In this document: positions 41,112 through 52,661 of the stretch, piece after piece
Numbering within the stretch: position 1 is the first letter of the stretch
Layout: the number at the start of each line of letters is the position of its first letter
DNA from: Brucella cytisi
GTDB taxonomy: Bacteria > Pseudomonadota > Alphaproteobacteria > Rhizobiales > Rhizobiaceae
Direction of reading: 5' to 3'
Assembly: GCA_012103075.1 (NCBI GenBank)
Contig: JAAVLQ010000003.1
Coordinates: 868,001-932,000 of the forward strand
DNA: 64,000 bases
Translations under genes and position numbers: made by a program
Notes under the pieces: generated by a model
What the model was told of the DNA's origin: nothing
Database searches by the model: none
Seen by the model: the letters and a program-made list of their open reading frames with translations, nothing else

Positions 41112-41998
41112 TTATTTTCCGCTGTCGACCGGGCCTTTTACGAACCAGCGCTGCATAACGACGATTACCAGTACCGGTGGAAGCATGGTCCAGAGGGATG
41201 CATTCATAAGAAGGTGCCATGTCGGTAATCCGTCGGACTGCGGCATGACCTGTTTCAGGCCAACTACCGCCGTCGCCATGCTCGGATCTGTCGTCATGAG
41301 TAGTGGCCACAGATACTGGTTCCAGCCCATGAGAAACAGAATGATCGACAGTGCCACGATATTTGACCGGGACAACGGTAACAATATTCGAAGGAAGAAC
41401 TGAATAGGGCTGGCACCATCAATTCGGGCCGCCTCGCATAGATCGTCGGGAATTGTCAGGAAGAATTGCCGAAACAGGAACGTAGCGGTTGCCGATGCGA
41501 TTATTGGAAGGATCAGGCCCGGATAGCTGTTCACCATGTTCCAGTTCAGCTCAACAGCTATACCGAGCCAGCCAAAAGAACGTTTAACGGCAGTGCCATA
41601 TTGGCTGCAGATTCATAGGTTGGCACGATACGGACCTCGATGGGAAGCATCATTGAAACAAATATCAGCCAGAAAGCGGTCATGCGGAAAGGGAACCGAA
41701 AGTAAGTAACGGCGAATGCAGCGAGCAGGGACAAAACCAGTTTTCCGGCAGTAATTCCGAGCGCTACGATAAGGGTATTCACCAGAAGCTGACCGAAATT
41801 GATCGTGTTCAAAACCTCGCGCGAATTGACGAAGAACTGATCACCGGGAAGCCAGCTCAATGGAACCTTGAGCACATCCTGCTGGCTCAAAGAGCTCGTG
41901 ACCAGAACAAAGTAGAGTGGAAGGCAAACCGGGATGATCCCGATTATCAGAACCGCATGGCAAACCGCATCAAGAATGGGAGTGCGCTCGTTCATCAT
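41112..41998 (-). CDS. ugpE: Glycerol-3-phosphate-type ABC permease (frameshift)
   Basis: MalG/UgpE-type permease of about 295 residues. It opens with LDAVCHAVLIIGIIPVCLPL, the docking loop is DDLCEAARIDGASPIQFFLR, and it ends WFVKGPVDSGK, where UgpE-type proteins have RWFVKGL..GA.K. One shift near 41575. Its start abuts the end of ugpA. Confidence 0.86.
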
Positions 41999-42947
41999 TT
42001 ACACCGCATAGTTGACGCGCCGTTCGACCAGTCGAAACTGGGCAAACGTAAGGGCGAGAGCCGGGATCATGAGAATGACAGACTGGGCAGCTGACGACCC
42101 CATATCCAGATTGACGAAGCCATCCCGGTAAACTTTGTATACAAGGATCGATGTTGCACCGGCAGGGCCACCGCGTGTCGTCGCGTCGATGATCGCAAAG
42201 GTGTCGAACAGGCCATAGACAAAATTGATGATGACCAGAAAAACAGCGTTGGCGCAATCATTGGCAACGAAATACGCTGGAACCGTCGTAGTGGGCCAGC
42301 GCCGTCGATCGCTGCGGATTCGAGGATGGACCGCGGTACGGCCAATAATGCTGCAACGAGAAAGATGTAATTGTAGCAGATATGCTTCCGGGAAGCCGCC
42401 AGCACAATCAGGATCATCGCGTCCATCGAATTTCTGGTCGGGTCCCAGCCTATCCCGAGCATGTGCATAATCTGGGAGATTGGACCGACACGCGTATTGA
42501 AGAGAAATGCCAGCATAATACCGGCGACAGCGGGAGCGATCGCATAAGGAAGCAATAGTATTGCGCGATATGTTCCGCGTGCGCGGACGATATGGTTTGT
42601 AGCGAAAGCAAAAAGTAGCGCAACCGACAGGGTAATGGCGTTTTGCGAAAGCGTGAACCAGAGGGTCAGCTTGGCCGAGGCCCAGTAGGGTGCGCTTGCG
42701 AAAAGTGCGGTAAAATTAGAAAAGCCAACCCACTGAACAGACCCGCCGAAGGGATCATTCAGCTGAAATGCCTGAATGAGCGCGCGGAAAGAGGGATAAA
42801 GAAAAAGAACAGCAGGACAAGCAACTGGGGTAAAAGAAGCAGAACCGGCGTTCGCCATTCCCTGAAATGCGCGCGCTTCAACCCGCTTTCCTTTCGCTCT
42901 GCAAGCGCAGAAGCGAAGCGGAAAGCACGTCGATCTGGAGAACTCAT
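41999..42947 (-). CDS. ugpA: Glycerol-3-phosphate-type ABC permease (frameshifts)
   Basis: MalF/UgpA-type permease of about 315 residues. [20 protein letters not shown] and [18 protein letters not shown] are characteristic, as is the docking loop [21 protein letters not shown]. The final helices run [20 protein letters not shown] and [18 protein letters not shown]. Shifts near 42795, 42380 and 42245. The 4-base overlap with ugpB supports one operon. Confidence 0.86.
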
Positions 42948-44256
42948 TGCATCACTTTCCTGCGTTCAGCTTTTTCGAAACGACGGAGCACTTCATTGCC
43001 ACGCAAAACGGCAGCATCCAAAGCATCCTGTGTCGTCTTTTGACCTAACGCTGCTGCCATGATTTCTTCCATGATCATGACATTTGCCCGGTTGGAATTG
43101 CCGAAGCGGAAACCCATCGAATTTTCGGAATTTGGTTTTCGCATGAGTTGTTCGATCGCAATCGCACGGGTGGGATGCTGCTCGAAATAACCTTCCTTCT
43201 TCAGGGCCTCATAAGCAGTCGTTGTGACAGGAACGTAGCCAGTATTCTTGCTCCACCAGACACGGGTTTCGGGTTTGGCCAAAAAATCAAAAAAGCTGCC
43301 GTGCCTTTATATTCATCGTCGGTATGACCTTTCATAGCCCATAACGCGCCGCCGCCAATAACACTGTTATGCGGCGTACGGTCCTTTTCATGAGGTAGAA
43401 AGGTGGCATTCCATGGGAATTTCGCCGAAGCCTCGACTGCCGCATGGGAAGCTGTCGAGGCAATTATTGTCGAACAGGTTCCGGACGTGAATAACTGGAC
43501 AGGCTGAACTCCCTGTCCCGCAATCTCCATGACACCGCTTGAGATCAGATCGTGCATGCGCTCGACCTGAGTTACAAAGGGATTTGTTGAACACGAACTG
43601 CGTGTCCAAACCGTCAATACCGTTCCGCTTCGTTCCATACGGGAAGTCATTCACGGCAGAATAATTTTCGAGGAAGCTCCACTCGTAGTCTCCGGGCAGA
43701 GACATCGCGCACTGAGAGATCCCCTTGTCGTGAATCGTGTGCAGCTGCTGCGTGAACTCTTGCCAGTTGTCAGCGGGCTTATCGAAGCCGGCAGCCTTGA
43801 AGTGCTCCTGATTATACCACAGTATTGGTGTCGATGAATTGAAGGGTAATGCCTGTAGCTTTCCTTTGTCGGTGTAATAAGCCGCAACCGGCGCGATCAC
43901 CGTGCTCCAGTCAATTGTATAGCCCTCTTTGCTCATCAGGTCCGCGACTGGAATGATTGCGCTGGAGTTCAGCATAGTGAGAAAGGCGCGTTCATTCGTC
44001 TGGACAATGGCTGGCGCGCGCTTGGCGCGATAGGCCGCGATCATCGCATTGATGAGCTCTTCGTAGCTTCCTTTGTTTACCGGGACAACGGAATACTGAT
44101 CCTGTGAATCATTGAACTGCTTTGCCAGTTCGTCGACGCGATCATTAAGCACGCCCCCATGGCATGCCAGAACTCGATCTTGGTTTCCGCATGGGCGACC
44201 GCGCTGGCTAATATGGCGCAGCCTGCCAGCAGGGATGCTTTTAAAAGACGCTTCAT
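42944..44256 (-). CDS. ugpB: Glycerol-3-phosphate-type periplasmic binding protein (frameshifts)
   Basis: SBP family 1, about 437 residues, from an ATG at 44256 after GGAGG. Signal peptide MKRLLKASLLAGCAILASAV ending AHA; then KIEFWHAMGG, the conserved N-terminus of UgpB (W-H-A-M ligand region), FNSSTPILWYNQEHFKAAGFD and FWNATFLPHEKD-like WNATFLPHEKDRTPHNSVIGGG. Shifts near 44160, 43590 and 43285. First gene of ugpBAE-Q-C. Strongly UgpB-like; glycerophosphodiesters or G3P are the likely ligands. Confidence 0.84.
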
Positions 44257-44490
44257 CGCTTCCTCCCAATATCGATCAACTGCTTTTTAGGTGAGCATAC
44301 GCTCTCGATAACGTTTGTCCAGCCCGTTTTCAGGGTGTTAAGCTTGCGATGGCATTATCGGCCAGCAATCCGGAAAAATGACGTCATAATCGAATTCATC
44401 CCGCAATGCAGGTTACGTTGGTAGTTGCGTATCCAACCGGTCAAGGATTATCATAAGCTCAGAAATAAATCATTTTCTCACGGATATTCT

Positions 44491-45198
44491 ATGGCCCCTA
44501 CACTTCAGCAAGACTACTCCGGCGCTTTCGACCTTGTGATTTTCGACTGTGACGGAGTACTGATCGACAGTGAAGTTATCGGCTGCGGTGCAGTCGCAGA
44601 ACTATTGAGCCGATATGGTGTACCCACAGAGCTTGAATATGCGTTGCGCACCTTTCTGGGGCGTCCCGCGTCGGCGGTAACGGACGAGTTCTCACGACGA
44701 TCGGGAAAAGCGCTACCGCCTGATTTCGTCACCAACTGGCGAAAATGTCTGTTTGACCGGTTCGATCAGGAGCTGGTCGCGATTGAGGGTATGTCCGAGG
44801 CCGTCAGGTCGATCCCTCTTCCGCGCTGCATCGCTTCTTCAAGCGATGTAGAGCGTCTGGACATCTCATTGAAAAAAAACCGGCCTGTTGTCGCTGTTCG
44901 AAGGTAACATTTTCAGTGCGACGATGGTGAAGCGAGGCAAACCAGCGCCAGATCTGTTTCTGTTTGCCGCTGAAAAATGGGTGCCGCGCCTTCTCGATGC
45001 ATCGTTGTCGAAGACAGTCCTAGCGGTGTACAAGCTGCCAAGGCTGCTGGCATGGCCGCTATAGGCTTTACCGGTGGAAGCCATTATGCAGTTCTCGATA
45101 ATGGCACAGCATTGCGCGACGCAGGCGCCGATCATATTCTGTCAGACGCGGCGCTACTTCCTTCCCTGTTGAAAGATATCTCTTCCGATGCTCGATAA
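44491..45198 (+). CDS. HAD-superfamily phosphatase, beta-phosphoglucomutase-like (frameshift)
   Basis: About 235 residues. Motif I DLVIFDCDGVLIDSE, motif II ASSSD, motif III Lys in KRGKPAPDLFLFAAE and motif IV VVEDSPSGVQAAKAAGM. One shift near 44873 (A-rich run). The SorC regulator starts 11 bases before its stop. In the context of the divergent ugp operon it may dephosphorylate glycerol-3-phosphate or a sugar phosphate. Confidence 0.85.
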
Positions 45199-46131
45199 CG
45201 ACAAGCCAAAACTGGATGACGCCGCAAGGGCAGGGTGGCTATACTACATTGCGGGCAAGACGCAGGATGAAATCGCGCAGATGCTCGGTGTATCCCGTCC
45301 GACTGCCCAGCGGTTTGTTTCACAGTGTCGTTCAGAAGGGCTCATTACATTCCGCATGAACCATCCAATCGCGGAGTGCATGGAACTGGCCAGCAAACTT
45401 ACCGAGAAGTTTGGACTGGTATACTGCGATATCGTCCCATCTGAAGGAAACTGGCCCGAAGCCTCGAGCGCAGTTGCCGAAGCCGCCGCCGTTTTGATCG
45501 AACGCCAGTTGCGGGCACGCACCGCTGTTGTGATGGCCGTGGGAACCGGTCGTACCATGCGGGCGACAGTTCAGCGCGTCTCACCGATAAACGGATCAAT
45601 GCACCGGCTGGTGTCACTCGTAGGGCATATCGGCATAGACGGATCGGCAAGCCCTTTCGACGCGCTGATCAAGCTCTCTGAAACCGTGAATGCCCAGCAT
45701 TTTCCGCTGCTCCTGCCCCTTTATCTCTCGTCCGCGAGGAACGAGATGCGCTTTTATCGATAGAACCTGTTCGGCGGGTTCATGAACTCGCTGCAACTGC
45801 CGATATCTGGCTGACCGGTATTAGTGATCTGGCTGCAGATTCGCCTCTCTCCCGGGAAGGATTTCTCAGTAGGGACGAGTTGTTTGAACTGAACAGGCTC
45901 GGCGCTGTCGGTGAAATTGCAGGCTGGGCGTTCGATGCCAGGGGCAAATTAATACAAGGGGCGACAAATCTGAGAATCACAAGTGTTGCACCCCAGATCG
46001 GTGTGATGCGGCCACGTATTTGCGTCGCGTCCGGTAAGCGCAAGACATCGCCTCTGAAAGCCGCAATGAGTGGTGGCATCATCAACGGGCTGATCACGGA
46101 TGAAGATACCGCGAGACAGTTATTGGGATAA
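45188..46131 (+). CDS. SorC-family sugar-responsive regulator (frameshift)
   Basis: About 314 residues. N-terminal helix-turn-helix in AGKTQDEIAQMLGVSRPTAQRFVSQCR. The sugar-phosphate-binding domain includes VVMAVGTGRTMRATVQ, and after a shift near 45760 ADIWLTGISDLAADSPLSREG and GEIAGWAFDARGKL. Co-transcribed with the HAD phosphatase and divergent from ugpB, so probably the local regulator, sensing a phosphorylated metabolite. Confidence 0.84.
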
Positions 46132-46180
46132 AATATCGTCCTGATCGGGTCCCGCTCCCGAAAATGGGCTCGACGTCGCT

Positions 46181-47162
46181 TCAATTCGAGCCGCTTTCGT
46201 ACCTCTCGAAAACCGACTGGATCTGCCGGTCCGATTCATCGGATGGGGTCCTGATCTGGTGCTCGACTATCAGTTCACCGATAATCGCCAGAAAGCGTTT
46301 GAGTGTCGGTGATGTGTCCCCGGCGCGATAAGTTGCATATAGGGGAATTTCCGGCGGCGATGGGTGAATTGGCCTAAACACCACTTCCGGCTGCGCCAAC
46401 TGCCGCATGCTGGCGGGTAAAGAGCGAGGCCGATGTTGGCTCCCACGAGGCTCAGAAGGGACTGCACCTCAACGACCTGTTGACGGATTCTGGGAGTGAA
46501 CCCGGCTTTGACACAACATTGATAAAGGAAATCTGCAAACCTTGACTGGTTCAGTCCGAACATGACGAGGGGCTGGTCCTTCAGTTCCATCAGGGAAACA
46601 CTGGTCTGACTGGCCAGAGGATGCGATCTGGGCATCGCAATCATAAGCGCTTCCTGCATGATGATTTCCCGATGCAGGCCTTCCTGATGAGGTGGCATGC
46701 GGAAAAGACAAACATCTATGCGACGCTCGAGCAAGCCCTGAATCTGAAGTGCCGGTGTCAGTTCATGGAGCTGCCAGTCGACATCCGGAAACCGACTGGT
46801 AAAGATATCGAGTGCCCCGGGTATGATGCCGACAAGTGACGAACTGATTACACCGATGTCGAGCCGGCCAATCGATCCGGCAGCCGTCATCTGGTTGTGG
46901 CTATCGCCTTTTCAAGCTGCTGGAAGATAAGAGGTGCCTGTTCCTTCAACGCCGGGCCAGCAGCAGTCAGTTCAACATTGTGATGGCTTCGCTTGAAGAG
47001 CGCGACTTCAAGGCGGTCCTCCAGTTGTCTGATCTGCTGACTGAGAGGCGGTTGAGACATGTTGAGACGCACTGCAGCCCGACCGAAATGAAGCTCGTCC
47101 GCGACAATGAGGAAGTAGCGCAACGTTCGCAGGTCGAACTGCTTCAGGTGATTGAAGTCCAT
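46181..47162 (-). CDS. LysR-family regulator (frameshifts)
   Basis: About 327 residues. Winged helix FLIVADELHFGRAAVRLNMSQPPLSQQIRQLE, typical of the BenM/CatR-like group. Effector domain with GRLDIGVISSSLVGIIPGAL, then RIDVCLFRMPP. Shifts near 46893 and 46415; the last frame ends SVFERYESGSN. Divergent from the DHA-type MFS gene across 196 bases, so that exporter is the probable target. Confidence 0.83.
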
Positions 47163-47358
47163 ATGAAATACCTCTCATCCATCGATGCAAACGATATTGT
47201 ACGATTCACCAGCGATGAGGCGATAGTATCGTATACGGCAAAACACTGTTGTCGACTTTTTAAGGCATCATGCTCCGCAAGCTATCATAGGGAGAAGTAC
47301 AACAGTGTTGTCCTTCAGGCTGAAATATGCCGGATCACCAGCGAACTCCGGGACAGGC

Positions 47359-48717
47359 ATGGCACATGACGGACTTCATGGCGTTGACCGGATACTGGCA
47401 ACCGTAGCAGTCATGTTGAATGTAGCCGTTGCCAATCTCGATATCGCAATCGCCAATACTGCTTTGCCGCAGATAGCTCGCAGCCTGCAGCTTTCCGCAG
47501 GTCAGGCCATATGGATAACCGCTTCGTATCAACTGGCAATGGTCTTCGCCCTGCTGCCTGCTATCGTATGCGCGGAAAGAATCGGCGCGCGAAAGATCGC
47601 GATAGCAGGTATTGTCCTGTTCAGCCTTGCTTCATTGTTATGCGGGTTCTCATCCTCCCTGTTCCCGCTTGTCACTGGCAGAGTGCTCCGGGGAATTGGC
47701 GGGGCCTGCATCGCGGGAACAGGAATAGCGCTGACACGGTCCATATTTCCCGAAAAGCTGCTCGGTATGGGAATGGGCATCAATGCGTTCGTCGTCGGCT
47801 TGTCGCTTTCAGCTGGTCCGACCGTGACTTCGCTTATTCTTGGTGTGGGATCCGGCCATGGCTGTTTCTAATCAATATACCCGTCGGCGCTATTGGTATC
47901 GTGTTGGGTCTCTATGCGATGCCGCCCTCCATTCCCGTGGCAAGGCGCACAGTCAAACCGATCATACTTGCTCTGGGGGCGGCGATGACGACAGCATGTT
48001 GCTTAAGCCTGCATTTTTCTGCCCACGGTGAAGCAGCGTACAGCGCGATCTTTGCAGTGGCAGCAATTCTCGTTCTGTTGTCCCTTGCAAACCAGCCCGG
48101 TCAGTATTGATCACCGCATTGCCGATCGACCTCTTCGCCAGACCCGTATTCGCCCTGTCAGCGTTAACGGCTGTCCTGTCCTTTCTGGCCATGGCTTCTG
48201 CTTTTGTTTCATTGCCGTTTCTTTTCCAGTGGCGCTTCGGATTTACTCAGTTCGAAGCCGGGTTCCTGTTGTCCGTCTGGCCGGTGTTTGCGACCCTGAT
48301 ATCGCTGCTGGCGGGCCCGTTTCAGATCGCGTGTCGCCCGCAATTCTTTGTAGTACCGGGCTTATGGCAATAGCGACCGGGTTATGTTTGTTGAGCTTTC
48401 TCCCGTCTGACAGCACAATTGAAGAGATTTGTGCCGGGCTTGCGTTGTGCGGAACTGGCTTTGGGCTTTTTCAGGCGCCAAACATGAAGGCATTTTTGTT
48501 GTCCTCACCTGCGGACAGAAGCAGCAGCGCCGGTGGCATATCCACGCTTGTGGGCATTGTCGGGCAATCGCTCGGGGCGGCGCTGGTGGCGGCGATGTTC
48601 AACCTGTATGGCGAACACGGATCGATTTCTGCATTACATGCCGGTGCTCTGGCAGCTTTGCTCGCCAGTATTGTCAGTCTCTTTCGCAACTGTATCAGTC
48701 AGGAGAAGCCGGTATGA
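47359..48717 (+). CDS. MFS multidrug-type exporter, DHA2-like (frameshifts)
   Basis: About 452 residues. LNVAVANLDIAIANTALPQI is the DHA2 motif D1 region and ITASYQLAMVFALLPAIVCAERIG the helix 2-3 loop; GRVLRGIGGACIAG is motif C-like. The second half reads LFQAPNMKAFLLSSPADRSS and SAGGISTLVGIVGQSLGAAL. Shifts near 47865, 48110 and 48320. An in-frame TTG at 47305 could extend it but no ribosome site supports that. Confidence 0.8.
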
Positions 48718-48734
48718 CGCTCCCCGATATCTGG

Positions 48735-49637
48735 TCAATCCAGTACACCTCGTGCGGCGCGGCTCAACTCTTCACTGAACATGTCCGCTGCCAGTCCCCG
48801 GCTTCGCTTTTCGCGTTGTATAAGAGAGAGGATGTTCTTCGCGAATATGCCGCCGCGTATCGGCAGATAGGTGAGAGCCCCGTTCCGTTGTTCCTCAGCA
48901 ATGTCGAATTTACTGAGAAACGCAATGCCATCACCTGCTGCTGCAAGACATTTCATCGCTTCGATCGAATTGGTCAGAAATGTTGCTTCGGCAGTGAAAC
49001 CGGCTTCTGCAAAAGCATCGGCTACGATGCCGTGAATAAGCATCGAACGGTCGGCGAAAATCAGCGGATAGGACTCGCAAAAGGCAAGCGTAACTGATTC
49101 CAGTCCCGCCAGAGGATGATTTGGCGAAACAACGGCACCCAGACGGGTTTCTGTTCGCCATAATGTTTCTACTTGCGGCAAGGCTGGCAGATTGAAGGCA
49201 AAGCCCAGATCCGCATCGCCGTCCAGAACGGCCCGGAAGATATCGCGCGCAAACATTACCCTGACTGTGATTTTAAGACGGGGATGACGCGCGCCGAAGC
49301 TCGCCGCGACCTTCGAAACGATCCCACTGGCAAGCCCATTCATTGTGGCGATAATGACTTCGCCGCCCTGTAAAGTCTTGAGATCACGTATATCCGCCTT
49401 AACACGGCTGTATTCACTCAGTGTCCGGCGAACATGAGCAACCAGAATCTCTCCGGCGGGGGTCAGGCGCAGACCACGTGGCAGGCGTTCGAACAGCGGT
49501 TCACCCACCATCTCTTCCAGATGCAGAATATGTTTGTTTATTGCAGAAGCGGCCACATTCAGTCGCTCGCTGGCCCCGCGGATCGAACCGATCCCGGCAA
49601 CCTCATCGATATAGCGCAGAACGCGGGAATGCAGCAT
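48735..49637 (-). CDS. LysR-family regulator
   Basis: Intact 300 residues. Winged helix IDEVAGIGSIRGASERLNVAASAINKHILHLE, then the linker and effector domain with GEVIIATMNGLASGIVSK. Divergent from the adenine-deaminase-like gene with 162 bases between them; the best candidate regulator for the heterocycle cluster at 49.8-62 kb. Confidence 0.9.
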   Translation of the reverse strand: MLHSRVLRYIDEVAGIGSIRGASERLNVAASAINKHILHLEEMVGEPLFERLPRGLRLTPAGEILVAHVRRTLSEYSRVKADIRDLKTLQGGEVIIATMNGLASGIVSKVAASFGARHPRLKITVRVMFARDIFRAVLDGDADLGFAFNLPALPQVETLWRTETRLGAVVSPNHPLAGLESVTLAFCESYPLIFADRSMLIHGIVADAFAEAGFTAEATFLTNSIEAMKCLAAAGDGIAFLSKFDIAEEQRNGALTYLPIRGGIFAKNILSLIQREKRSRGLAADMFSEELSRAARGVLD

Positions 49638-49799
49638 CTGGTCCTCCGAGCGTTCTCGAAAAGTGCACGCAGTGGTGAATAAATACTGCTTTTTCGGAAA
49701 CGGTGCAATAGCCTTTTATGCCATTGAAGCGATGTCGGCGGGGAATGGACGCAAATACGACACGTCGCCCGGATCAGCGAACCAAATCTGGAGAAAGCC

Positions 49800-51530
49800 G
49801 TGAACAAACTGGTTGAACAAACGCATTACAACAAGGTGCGTGCAATTTTCGAAATCCTTGAAGGGAGGGGCGAAGCAGATCTCCTCCTGAAGAACCTCAA
49901 CATTCTCGATGTTCATGGCGAGACGATCTATCAGGGTTCGATTCTCGTTTACGACAAACGCATCATTGCGCTCAACCCCGACGAAACCATCGTCAAGGTG
50001 AAGAAGGTTTTCGATGGCAAGGGACTTTACGCTATTCCCGGTCTCATTGATGCGCATATTCATTTCGAGTCACAGCTCGCCCATCCGACCGCACTGGCCG
50101 CCGCTATGGTCCCATGTGGTACCACGACAATCTACGCCGAGTGCCTCGATCTTCTCAGTGCGGCGGGAGAAGAGGGTATCGAGGCGGCCGAAAACCTGTT
50201 CCGCGATCATAAACAACTACCTTACCGCCTTTATGCTTTCGCACCGGGCAAGAAGGTATCGGCGGCCGTGACCTACAGAGTGCTCGAGATGGATCCGGTG
50301 ATCGGCCTCGGTGAATTTGAACATTTTACCTATAGTTCCGGCAATGATGATGATTTCCGCAAGGCTTCGTGGGTACGTGCCAAGGGAGGATTCATGAATG
50401 GTCACTGGGGCGTAACTGCGCTTTCTGACATGATGCTCAACTATCTTCCGGCAATCGGAGTTTCCAACAATCACGATGTATGGAATGAAAAGGATATTGA
50501 GAAAAGCATCCGGTACGGTTTTCCGACACACATAAAATTTGGTGTCGGCAGTGCCGAAGTGATCAAAATCCTTCTGCGTTCCATCGTTGACCGGAAATGG
50601 CCGACCGATAATTTCATGCTATGCACGGACAATATTTCTGTAGAACGTCTCCAGACCATGGGGCATATGGACTGGATCATATCGCTTTGCGTGGAAATGG
50701 GTATCAATCCTATCCATGCCATCAAGATGGCGACCTACAACACAGCGCGCTCATTTCATATGGAAGACCGGATCGGTTCACTTGCTCCCCGGTCGCTATG
50801 CCGATATCGTGCTTACCGACAGTCTTTCCGGGATAAATCCCCTTTACGTCTTCAAGGACGGGGAACTGATCGCCAAAGACCGTAAGCTTTTGAAAAAGTC
50901 GAAATAGACTATTCGGCCATGTGCAAGAACGCTGTGCACGGATTGGCCGACCTGACAAATGATCAGCTGGACATTGTTCCGCTCGAGGTTTCAGAAGATG
51001 GTACCCGGGCCAAAGTCTATCTGTTTGATGTCTATGGTCGTGGCCATGCAAAGTTCCATCAGGAGGTCTGGGTGCCGTTCAAGGACGGTAAAGTCGTGCC
51101 ACAAATTGACGGTGCGACGTACAGCCGTCTTTCAATCGTCCAGCGTTATGCTGAAGGTAAACGCCATGTCGTAAATGGCCTCTTCAAGGGCGTTTCGATC
51201 GATCGGGGCGCAGTTGCCACATTCTGGCCAGCACCGAAGCCGTACTTTGTCGTCGTCGGCCGGGACAGTGCAGAAATGAGCCATTGCCTGAAGCGCGTCG
51301 ACAGCTATGCAGGTGCCTGCGTAGTAACGGAGGACGAAACTGACAAAGCAATTCTACCGCTCGAAATCTATGGGGTCATGGCCAACATGTCGGTGGAAGA
51401 ACTAACGGCAAGTGCAAAAGACATCGACAATGCACTGGAAGAGCTGGGCAATCGCAATGAGGGAGAGCCAGTCGTCAACAAGCTCCTCAGCCTTTTCATT
51501 TCGTTGCACCGGTTCCGCTTCCTTGAATAG
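49800..51530 (+). CDS. Adenine-deaminase-family amidohydrolase (frameshifts)
   Basis: About 576 residues, the full length of bacterial adenine deaminase. Metal motif HxH in PGLIDAHIHFESQLAHP, GLGEFEHFT (metal Glu), NGHWGVTALSDMMLNYLPAIGVSNNHD (metal His pair) and the catalytic Asp in FMLCTDNIS. The amidohydrolase barrel ends with GRYADIVLTDSLSGINPLYV after a C-run shift near 50785. A second A-run shift near 50895 leads into the Ade C-terminal domain. GTG start. Active-site ligands are retained, but the surrounding sequence departs from true adenine deaminases, so the substrate may be another amino-purine or amino-heterocycle. Confidence 0.8.
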
Positions 51531-51609
51531 ACAATAGAGAAAATCCGTCAGGGCAGCGATTGGAGGCGTTGTCCGTGGAGGTAAATCACGCCATTCCGGG
51601 AGGAAGAAA

Positions 51610-52323
51610 ATGGCCCGCAAGACAGATGATCTGTTGGTACTTGACACCGGTAACCTTGCCCGGCGCTGGGTAACCTATATCGTTGGTATCTATATACTGA
51701 CGTTCGGCGTCAGCCTAGCGATCAGAGCCGGTATCGGGATATCGCCGTTAAGCAGCCTGACCCGAACCATGACACTGGTTTATCCGCCTCTCAGTCAGGG
51801 CACCTATAACTTCATTACCGAGCTTGTCATGCTTGCGGCGACCTATTTCGTTTTGCCAAAAGATTTCGGTCTGAAGAGCTTCGCATCGCTGCTGCCGGCG
51901 CTTGCGCTTGCAGTGTTTCTGGACTTCAATCTCGTTATCACAGAATTCGTTAAACTGGACCTGTACTATGCGAAGCTGGCGCTTCTGGTGTTCGCGGATG
52001 CGGCTCTGGCATTCGGTCTGTTTCTGATGATCCGAGCCAATCTCGTCCTCATGCCGATGGATATGTTCGTCAATACCTTATGCAAGCGCACCGGCTGGAA
52101 ATGGGGAACATCAAGACCTTCTACGATTGCGCCCTTTTGGTATTGTCTGCAGCGATCGGACTTGCATTCCTTGCAGATATTCCCTTTATCCGGGAGGGAA
52201 CAATCATCAACGCACTCCGGTAGGACAGTACATCAGGCTTTATTTCTTCCTCTACAAACGCTTTTTGCGAACAAACAGGGTCAAGAACCGCGGGTTCAGA
52301 CACTCGGTCACGCGGTCGAGTGA
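51610..52323 (+). CDS. YczE/YitT-like membrane protein (DUF6198 type; frameshift)
   Basis: About 237 residues with five hydrophobic helices. WVTYIVGIYILTFGVSLAIRAGIGISPLSSLTR is the YczE-type opening, with the characteristic helix-loop G.G.SP. After a shift near 52105 it reads TFYDCALLVLSAAIGLAFLA and EGTIINALRVGQ. The last 30 residues are uncertain because two frames are open; the TGA at 52323 is favoured since a hairpin follows directly. Function unknown in the whole family; here it may export or import the cluster substrate. Confidence 0.72.
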   Translation: MARKTDDLLVLDTGNLARRWVTYIVGIYILTFGVSLAIRAGIGISPLSSLTRTMTLVYPPLSQGTYNFITELVMLAATYFVLPKDFGLKSFASLLPALALAVFLDFNLVITEFVKLDLYYAKLALLVFADAALAFGLFLMIRANLVLMPMDMFVNTLCKRTGWKWGTSRPSTIAPFWYCLQRSDLHSLQIFPLSGREQSSTHSGRTVHQALFLPLQTLFANKQGQEPRVQTLGHAVE

Positions 52324-52335
52324 GTACAGCGTCTC

Positions 52336-52363
52336 ACAACCGGAGGAGCCACCCTCCGGTTGT
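52336..52363 (+). terminator. Hairpin after the YczE-like gene
   Basis: ACAACCGGAGG (52336-52346) pairs perfectly with CCTCCGGTTGT (52353-52363) around a 6-base loop, 12 bases after the stop. The tail is only moderately T-rich (CGTGGTTTGTCTG). Confidence 0.6.
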
Positions 52364-52417
52364 CGTGGTTTGTCTGCTTCACCATGCTCCGAAAATGAAA
52401 AATCACAAAAACACACC

Positions 52418-52446
52418 TTGATTTTATCGCCGGTTTGCCTCTAAGA
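52418..52446 (+). promoter_or_regulatory. Promoter candidate for the microprotein transcript
   Basis: TTGATT (52418-52423), 17 bases, CTAAGA (52441-52446). A start near 52453 would give a transcript of about 240 nt ending at the terminator at 52662-52695. Confidence 0.35.
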
Positions 52447-52555
52447 GGCGCGTGTCAGGCGTGGGATGAAGATCCGAGAGATCTTCAAGGGATGCTGACC
52501 AGTAAATCCTTGCCCCTTTAACAAGGCCCAGCGTCTTCCCATTTTCGAGGTTCTC

Positions 52556-52633
52556 GTGTTCAATATCATCCTTATCTTTGCTGTTCTCAGCGCAACCATG
52601 CTGTTCGACTGGAGCAGGCCGTACTCAAAATGA
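52556..52633 (+). CDS. Putative 25-residue membrane microprotein
   Basis: A GTG preceded by GAGG at 6-base spacing opens a 25-codon frame, reading FNIILIFAVLSATMLF, one hydrophobic helix, then the polar tail DWSRPYSK and TGA. It sits alone between a hairpin, a plausible promoter and a strong terminator, so it may be a free-standing small gene. Short hydrophobic peptides of this layout occur as type-I toxins and as accessory subunits, but no antisense partner is evident. Chance cannot be excluded. Confidence 0.35.
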   Translation: MFNIILIFAVLSATMLFDWSRPYSK

Positions 52634-52661
52634 TCTCTACCGGAGATCCGGTTTTTAAAAG

